Of a DNA stretch of 33,606 nt, positions 29,395-33,606 are shown one piece after another. The position numbers and the translations under genes were made by a program. Where the stretch lies: positions 1 through 33,606 of the IMG/VR virus record IMGVR_UViG_3300042516_005084; one strand, 5' to 3'. Below the pieces are notes generated by a model that saw nothing but the letters and a program-made list of their open reading frames with translations, was not told where the DNA came from and made no database searches. This stretch comes from a virus. How positions within the stretch are numbered: the stretch's first letter is position 1; each line of letters starts with the position of its first letter.

Positions 29395-29850
29395 TTGAGG
29401 TTTTGAAAAGGTGTCAACTGGTAGACGGGAAAAGGCGCTGAACATGCCGGCGGGGTTGGCGGCCGGGGTGGTGACCACGGAGACGTCGTAGATCTCGGTG
29501 ACCCGGGCGTAGCGGTAGCCGTCCTCCTTGTCCTCGGGCACGCCGGAGAACGTCAGGCTGAGGCCGAACTGGTCGGGCATGATGTTGGCCAGGCTGGCCA
29601 CGTAGCTGGCCTTGTCGTTATCCAGCAGCGTCAGGTCGCCGAGCAGGCGGTTGCCCTGGATCTTGAAGTTTTCGACGTAGCCCAGGATGTCCATGACCTG
29701 CTGGGCGCCGTGGCCGTTGGTGACCTTGATCCGGCCCATGGACTGGGCGACGGCCAGGGCCTGCTGCAGGCTGGTGTCGTCGATAAGGAGGTTGTGACCC
29801 TTGGCCTCGCCGGCCGTCAGGATGGAGACGTTGTTGAGCTTGGTGGCCAT
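28918..29850 (-). CDS. Prohead protease fused to scaffold-like domain
   Basis: 310 residues from the ATG at 29850. The N-terminal part (about 1-140) has the prohead protease pattern: TNGHGAQQVMDILGYVENFK, then IMPDQFGLSLTFSG and a VTEIYDVSVVTTPAANPAGMF ending. The C-terminal half is Ala/Pro/Glu-rich and coiled, as in scaffolds. A longer start at 29964 (TTG) would run over a hidden lipoprotein gene. The 29850 start has TTGACAT 14 bases upstream, which supports it. Confidence 0.8.
   Translation of the reverse strand: MATKLNNVSILTAGEAKGHNLLIDDTSLQQALAVAQSMGRIKVTNGHGAQQVMDILGYVENFKIQGNRLLGDLTLLDNDKASYVASLANIMPDQFGLSLTFSGVPEDKEDGYRYARVTEIYDVSVVTTPAANPAGMFSAFSRLPVDTFSKPQMDTPIVETKKEELSAPAPAPEIKAETPAVAATEAPKAELAEAPAAEAPAPAVETKAAEPTLGDIAGMLAEILGYMKKDVVEDAVEDMGAKKDEKSEMAAQPVEEKTQLSEKVEKDAAGAAPVPAQHADAKVSRAEILTQFNQEKNHAKRVELLRKLGV
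29412..29417 (-). promoter_or_regulatory. TTGACAY element before internal scaffold start
   Basis: TTGACA followed by C, ending 17 bases before the in-frame ATG at 29394, at the domain boundary. Confidence 0.55.
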
Positions 29851-29864
29851 ACGGGCCACGAAAA

Positions 29865-29870
29865 TGTCAA
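29865..29870 (-). promoter_or_regulatory. TTGACAY start element before protease gene
   Basis: TTGACA followed by T, ending 14 bases before the ATG at 29850. It overlaps the stop codon of the hidden lipoprotein gene. Confidence 0.6.
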
Positions 29871-29995
29871 TGGCTGGGGGTTTGTCCGGCGTCGGCCGCG
29901 GCGCCCATGTCGGAATAGGCAGGCAGGCCGGTGGAGATGTTTTTTGGTTTTTCGCACCCGGCAAAAAGCAGGCAGACCAGCGCCAGCCGAATCAC
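29867..29995 (-). CDS. 42-residue lipoprotein between portal and protease
   Basis: GTG start overlapping the portal stop as GTGA. The product opens with a short lipoprotein signal (MIRLALVCLLFAGC, lipobox LFAGC, C14), then a short hydrophilic tail with KPKNIS and AADAGQT. It ends at TGA 16 bases before the protease ATG. It is easily missed because the protease frame is open across it. An exported lipoprotein inside a head operon is unexpected; superinfection exclusion or a lysis aid are possible roles. Confidence 0.68.
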   Translation of the reverse strand: MIRLALVCLLFAGCEKPKNISTGLPAYSDMGAAADAGQTPSH

Positions 29996-31626
29996 TTTTT
30001 CTTTTTGGCGGGCTTGTTCTTTAGGCCGACGGCCTTGGTGACCATGTCCAGCTCCTTGTCGGAAAGCTGGTAATCCGGATCGTCCTTCATGGTAAAGGCC
30101 TCGGTCTTGGCCGGCAGCACTTCCACCTTGGCCTGCATGGCGACGGTCTCGGTCACGTTGGCCACGAGCTCCTCCGGGGCGGCCGGGGTCTGCACGGGCT
30201 CGGGCTGGGCGTTTGGCTCCCCTTGCCCGGCATCGGAAACAGCCGCTTGTTTGGGAGCCGGGCTCAGTGCGGCAATAAACTTTTTCTCGCGGTCCATCTG
30301 CTCGATCTGTTCCTGCCAGTCCAAGCCCAGCTCACCGAAGTAGTCCTGCAAGGTGGACAGGCCGGCCTTGTAGTCCTCGCGGGCTTGCATGGCCTCGCGG
30401 CCGGCGTCCACGGTAAGGCTCTTGGGCGTCTGCCAGGAGACGCGGTCGTAGTCCTCCACCTCGGGCAGATCCCCGGCGGCGATGGCTCGGGCGATGAAGT
30501 AGCGCCAGGCCTTGTTGCAGAAGCGGTCGATGAGCAGGCGTTGACGCTGCTCAAACCGGCGCTGGGCCTTGGCCACCACGAAACGCATGCCGGCCCCACC
30601 GACGGACGCGGGGTCGTAGACAAACTCGGGCGGAAGATTCAGACCCAGGGCGATGTCGCGGATAAGGAACTTGGCGAATGGCTCAAAGCTGGATCCGGGG
30701 CGGGACGGCGCAAGGTTCTCAATCTTTTCCCCGGGGGCCAGGCGCGGGATGTTGGCGGAGCTGGTGATCTCCTCGCGGGCGACATCGTTCTCGGAATCGC
30801 GGGCCTGGATCTTGCCGAAGAATCCGCCGGTGTTGGCCAGCGGGTCGCCCTCATGGCTGGTGATGACGGCGGCAATGGAGCTCTGCACCTTCAACGCGTC
30901 TTTTTCAAATTCGGTGACGAGTTTGAGATCGCGGAGGTGATTGAGGGCGCGGGACAGGCCGGACGCGCCGCGGATCTGGTCGGGCCGCTCGATCTCCATG
31001 AGGTGGATGACGAGGTCGGCGGCGAGCTTGCGGTAATTGTCGTTGGCCTCGATGAGGTAGGCGGTGGGCTCGCCTAGCTTGCCTAGGAACACGCCGTCGG
31101 TGGTGCCGTAATCGTCGCCCTCGCAGACGCGGTGGGCCTCGACCACCTGCAGTTTTCCGGAATCGGTCATGACGACAAAGACGTCGCCGTCGATGTCGAT
31201 GGAGCGGGACAGGGCCATGAGGAGATCGGTCCAGGTCATGCGGCCGGTGACTTCGGGAGCCGGGGCGATGACGTCGCGCCAGTAGGCCTCGGCCAGCTGG
31301 CCGAACTCGCCGTCGGTGCCGCGGTACTGGGGGCGCAGGCCGGGCCCGATGGAGTAGGCGGCGATGGAGTCGACGGCGCCTTTGACGATCCCGATGTTGC
31401 GGTACATGTGGCGGGCCAGCTTAAGGAGCTCGGTCCGGGTGGATTCGTTCAGGTCGATCTTGGAATCGCGGGCGTGGGCGCCGTAGATGATGGGCCGCTT
31501 GCGGGAGAACCCGGCACCCTCGTAGGGTTGAAACGTGGAGATGCCGGCACCGTAGCCGGCGGCAAAGGCCTTCACCCCTGCCCCGATGCGGCCGACGAGG
31601 GAAAGTTTTTTAGGAGTCGTAGACAT
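29992..31626 (-). CDS. Portal protein, lambda gpB-type
   Basis: 544 residues from the ATG at 31626 (another ATG in frame at 31683 adds 19 Pro-rich residues and overlaps the gpW-like gene more). It contains the recognisable portal core: ARHMYRNIGIVKGAVDSIAAYSIGPGL, then GRMTWTDLLMALSRSIDIDGDVFVV, and LGLNLPPEFVYDPASVGGAGMRFVVAKAQRRFEQRQ. The C-terminus is lysine-rich. It forms the dodecameric vertex through which DNA enters. No clear ribosome site; coupling to the upstream gene is likely. Confidence 0.88.
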   Translation of the reverse strand: MSTTPKKLSLVGRIGAGVKAFAAGYGAGISTFQPYEGAGFSRKRPIIYGAHARDSKIDLNESTRTELLKLARHMYRNIGIVKGAVDSIAAYSIGPGLRPQYRGTDGEFGQLAEAYWRDVIAPAPEVTGRMTWTDLLMALSRSIDIDGDVFVVMTDSGKLQVVEAHRVCEGDDYGTTDGVFLGKLGEPTAYLIEANDNYRKLAADLVIHLMEIERPDQIRGASGLSRALNHLRDLKLVTEFEKDALKVQSSIAAVITSHEGDPLANTGGFFGKIQARDSENDVAREEITSSANIPRLAPGEKIENLAPSRPGSSFEPFAKFLIRDIALGLNLPPEFVYDPASVGGAGMRFVVAKAQRRFEQRQRLLIDRFCNKAWRYFIARAIAAGDLPEVEDYDRVSWQTPKSLTVDAGREAMQAREDYKAGLSTLQDYFGELGLDWQEQIEQMDREKKFIAALSPAPKQAAVSDAGQGEPNAQPEPVQTPAAPEELVANVTETVAMQAKVEVLPAKTEAFTMKDDPDYQLSDKELDMVTKAVGLKNKPAKKKK

Positions 31627-31906
31627 TGGTAAAGGCGCCGGTGGTGCGGGAGACGCGGGCTCCGTTAAGGAAATCGATGGCATCCTGAAACAGGACCACG
31701 CGGTCGGAGGGCTTGAGGTCGATCTGAAAGCTGGCGGACTGGCCGCCGGCGGAGCTGCCCACGACGGCGCGGCCGGAATCGACGCCGGTCATTGCGTTGT
31801 CGCGCATGGTTTCCAGGCTACGGATGGCGGAGGCCGTGACCCCCGAGGCTGACTTGAGCTCGTTGAGGGCAACAGCCCGCGAGAGAGCGCGGGGAAAGGA
31901 GGCCAT
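31610..31906 (-). CDS. gpW-like small head protein
   Basis: 98 residues. A helical start (RALSRAVALNELKSAS) is followed by a Gly/Ser linker and a folded end (SFQIDLKPSDRVVLFQDAIDFLNGARV). Its place between TerL and portal is that of lambda gpW, which completes heads, but sequence likeness is not clear. No SD; TTGACAC lies 16 bases before the ATG. Confidence 0.62.
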   Translation of the reverse strand: MASFPRALSRAVALNELKSASGVTASAIRSLETMRDNAMTGVDSGRAVVGSSAGGQSASFQIDLKPSDRVVLFQDAIDFLNGARVSRTTGAFTNVYDS

Positions 31907-31922
31907 CGAAAAGGCTTGAAGG

Positions 31923-31928
31923 TGTCAA
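31923..31928 (-). promoter_or_regulatory. TTGACAY start element before gpW-like gene
   Basis: TTGACA followed by C, ending 16 bases before the ATG at 31906. Confidence 0.6.
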
Positions 31929-31949
31929 CGGTGGGGCAAGAATAATGGC

Positions 31950-32246
31950 ATGAAAATCACAGACATCACGGTCCCGGTGTTACAGGCCATCAGTGACTTT
32001 TTCAGTGACGACACAAACTACGTCCTGGCTGTTTTTGCCATCTTTGTGCTGATCTGCGTTTGGGCGGGAATCCAGGTCCGGGATTGGCGGCGGGCGTTGC
32101 GCCTGAAAAAAGAGGGAGACGTCAGCCTGCAGGCCGCGCAACTAGAGGTGCAGCATGCGATTCTGGAGCGGCTTAACGACCAGTCGATCAGCGAGGAGGA
32201 GCGGACGGTGCTTCTCCAGCAGTTGTCCCGCCCAGGGCGGAACTAG
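31950..32246 (+). CDS. Plus-strand single-pass membrane protein (moron candidate)
   Basis: 98 residues: a short N-terminal part, one membrane span (about 24-43, YVLAVFAIFVLICVWAGIQV), a basic RDWRR patch (positive-inside), then a charged coil (LEVQHAILERLNDQSISEEERTVLLQQL). The protein reads well, and no minus-strand gene competes in this gap. It is the only plus-strand gene in the late region, is somewhat AT-richer than its neighbours, and overlaps the TerL 3' end by 59 bases. It looks like a moron expressed in the lysogen. The promoter is unclear. Confidence 0.6.
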   Translation: MKITDITVPVLQAISDFFSDDTNYVLAVFAIFVLICVWAGIQVRDWRRALRLKKEGDVSLQAAQLEVQHAILERLNDQSISEEERTVLLQQLSRPGRN

Positions 32247-33606
32247 CCTCGCTGGCAGCTGTTGGCGTAATGATGCGGCCGTACACGGCCCACCCGGCTA
32301 GGTAGGTTTCGCAGTCGTATAAGTGATCTTGCCGCTGTTTGATTCGCACCCATTCGTAAAGATCGCGGCCGGTTTTGCGGTTAATCCGGTGAACTTTTTT
32401 ATGGGAGGACATGTGCTCGCGGTACTGCGGGCTAACGTCGTGGGGAATTTCCCAAAGCGGCCCATGCCCTCGCCTTAGCCAAGCCAGCAGGTCCTGGCAT
32501 CCTGGCGAACTTAACAGGATCAGCATGCAACCGGCGTCGGTCGGCTGCGGGGAGCTGTGCACGGATTTCATGCGGCCGCGTGGCGTTTCAATAAAATAAT
32601 TGGCCCGCTCCTCCCCCTTGATTGCCGTCCATCGGTAACGGGCGCAGATGCGGTAGCTGTCCTGCGTCTCGTAGCCTGAATCCATGCAAACGTGCTCGGG
32701 CCGGACGCCTTGCGCGTCAAGGTGGTGAGCTAAGTCCTCAATGGTTCTGACGTGCCCCTCGTCCCAAAGCCGGCTGGATCCGTCCGGCATAAAGGCACGA
32801 ACGACGAACCAATAGCCGTCAATCTGGCGGTCGATGGCTGCAAGTTTTAGGTGCTCCTGCGGCCACTGCTGCTTTTTGGCAAAGCCGCCAACCGGAATCT
32901 GAACACTGGCGTCGTCATCAAACTGATCGTCCCACGGCTGGGCGGCCCATCCATTAACCCACCCCTGCAGGCCGTGCAGGTAATGCTTTTCCGTAAGGAA
33001 CTTTTTACAAACATCGGCAAAGGTGACGGTCGGGCTGTACCACGACGGAAGGCGCATGCTGCGCCTTCCGGACTCGGCGCCCGGATTGCCGGCCACCCAC
33101 CTGCCCTGCTCCACGGATTTCCTGCGGTTACCCTCGCCCCACTTTGCCTTGCAGGACTCGCACTCGTAGTGCGCTGATTCGGACACTCGCCGCAGATCCC
33201 ATTTGCCGTCGGGCAGCCGCGCGTCCTGGTCCCAGCGCATTTGCGAGAACTCCATCGGCTGCATGTGGCCGCAGGCATGGCAAGGCACGTGAAAAAGTTC
33301 CTGAGTCCCCGCAATGTAGTTCTGCCAAATGTCCCCGGTGGCCAGCGTAGGTGTGCTGGTCAGGACGTGCTTTCGCTGTGGAAAGGACTTGGTCCGCTCC
33401 AGCGCCAGGCTGTAGGCGCTGGCGTTTTTATCGTCGGCGGGGGCAAAGGAATCCAATTCGTCTAAGACTCCTATGCAAATCGGACGCGAGCTAAGATTGG
33501 CCGGACTATTACTGCCAACCAAGGACAACGTCATAGTCGTAAACTGCATTTCAAGGTTCTTGTAGTCGTCGCTGTCGCGTGGGAACACGGCCCGCACCGG
33601 TTTGCA
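32188..33606 (-). CDS. Terminase large subunit, GpA-like, C-terminal part
   Basis: Continuation of the gene that starts at 490. Numbered on the joined 593-residue protein, a Walker B acidic pair follows a hydrophobic strand (IGVLDE, D171/E172). A zinc-finger-like pair, CHAC (C230, C233) and CESC (C270, C273), is typical of the GpA family. The C-terminal half carries the nuclease region with conserved acidic residues. The last 59 bases overlap the end of a plus-strand gene (31950-32246) tail to tail. The 127 bases at the right end duplicate positions 1-127. Confidence 0.9.
   Translation of the reverse strand, partial: CKPVRAVFPRDSDDYKNLEMQFTTMTLSLVGSNSPANLSSRPICIGVLDELDSFAPADDKNASAYSLALERTKSFPQRKHVLTSTPTLATGDIWQNYIAGTQELFHVPCHACGHMQPMEFSQMRWDQDARLPDGKWDLRRVSESAHYECESCKAKWGEGNRRKSVEQGRWVAGNPGAESGRRSMRLPSWYSPTVTFADVCKKFLTEKHYLHGLQGWVNGWAAQPWDDQFDDDASVQIPVGGFAKKQQWPQEHLKLAAIDRQIDGYWFVVRAFMPDGSSRLWDEGHVRTIEDLAHHLDAQGVRPEHVCMDSGYETQDSYRICARYRWTAIKGEERANYFIETPRGRMKSVHSSPQPTDAGCMLILLSSPGCQDLLAWLRRGHGPLWEIPHDVSPQYREHMSSHKKVHRINRKTGRDLYEWVRIKQRQDHLYDCETYLAGWAVYGRIITPTAASEASSALGGTTAGEAPSAPPR
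33480..33606. repeat. Terminal direct repeat (assembly overlap), right copy
   Basis: Exact second copy of positions 1-127, lying inside the large terminase gene. Any feature here is the same physical sequence as at the left end and should be counted once. Confidence 0.93.

Noticed and set aside
33480-33606. A biological direct terminal repeat
   Set aside because: The length equals a common k-mer, and the repeat falls inside the terminase coding region.
1-33606. CRISPR array or insertion sequence
   Set aside because: No regularly spaced repeat array and no transposase-like protein were seen. The only repeat array (2038-2151) has irregular spacing and 10-base units.

Overview
This window is a complete circularised genome of a temperate tailed bacteriophage, about 33.48 kb. 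The first 127 bases are repeated exactly at the end (1-127 = 33480-33606), and the large terminase reads in frame across the junction, so the ends are an assembly overlap rather than a true end. The head genes resemble the lambda type (GpA-like terminase, lambda-type portal, gpW- and gpFII-like joiners, protease with a scaffold tail). The tail has a short tape measure, a frameshifted chaperone and no sheath gene, so I infer a siphovirus. GC is high except in a few patches. The host cannot be named from the sequence. It is probably Gram-negative, because there are spanin-like lipoproteins and a small holin, and it tolerates many starts without a Shine-Dalgarno (SD) sequence.

Nearly everything is on the minus strand, so the genome reads right to left. 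From about 7.75 kb down to 0.49 kb lies a tightly overlapping early operon: small proteins, a nuclease, a single-strand-binding-like protein, a RecB-like nuclease, small helix-turn-helix (HTH) proteins, a primase-helicase, an array of AACTTGAAGG repeats (origin or operator), a regulator and the small terminase. TerL wraps through the contig ends. It is followed by gpW-like, portal, a hidden lipoprotein, protease/scaffold, capsid and gpFII-like genes (32.2-27.6 kb).

Between head and tail genes (27.6-22.7 kb) sits an unusual six-gene coupled cassette: a double-domain glycosyltransferase, a GT9-like glycosyltransferase, a thiamine-diphosphate E1-beta-like half, a radical SAM/SPASM enzyme, an E1-alpha-like half and a small zinc-ribbon protein. 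Tail genes follow (22.7-13.4 kb), ending in AT-richer receptor-binding proteins. After them come the lysis cassette (13.3-11.95 kb), a metallophosphoesterase, a winged-helix protein and three tandem paralogues of unknown function.

The lysogeny block (7.64-9.7 kb) holds attP with a tRNA 3'-end fragment and arm-type repeats, a tyrosine integrase on the plus strand, an antisense-overlapping excisionase, and two divergent paralogous ribbon-helix-helix regulators. Their promoters place transcription starts at or next to the start codons.

The most novel signal is a TTGACAY element. Every TTGACA I found on the minus strand (nine, by eye) lies 13-17 nt upstream of an ATG or GTG. Seven of these are gene starts that lack an SD, and one is the internal start expected for a scaffold protein. 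It looks like a non-SD translation initiation signal used by the late genes.
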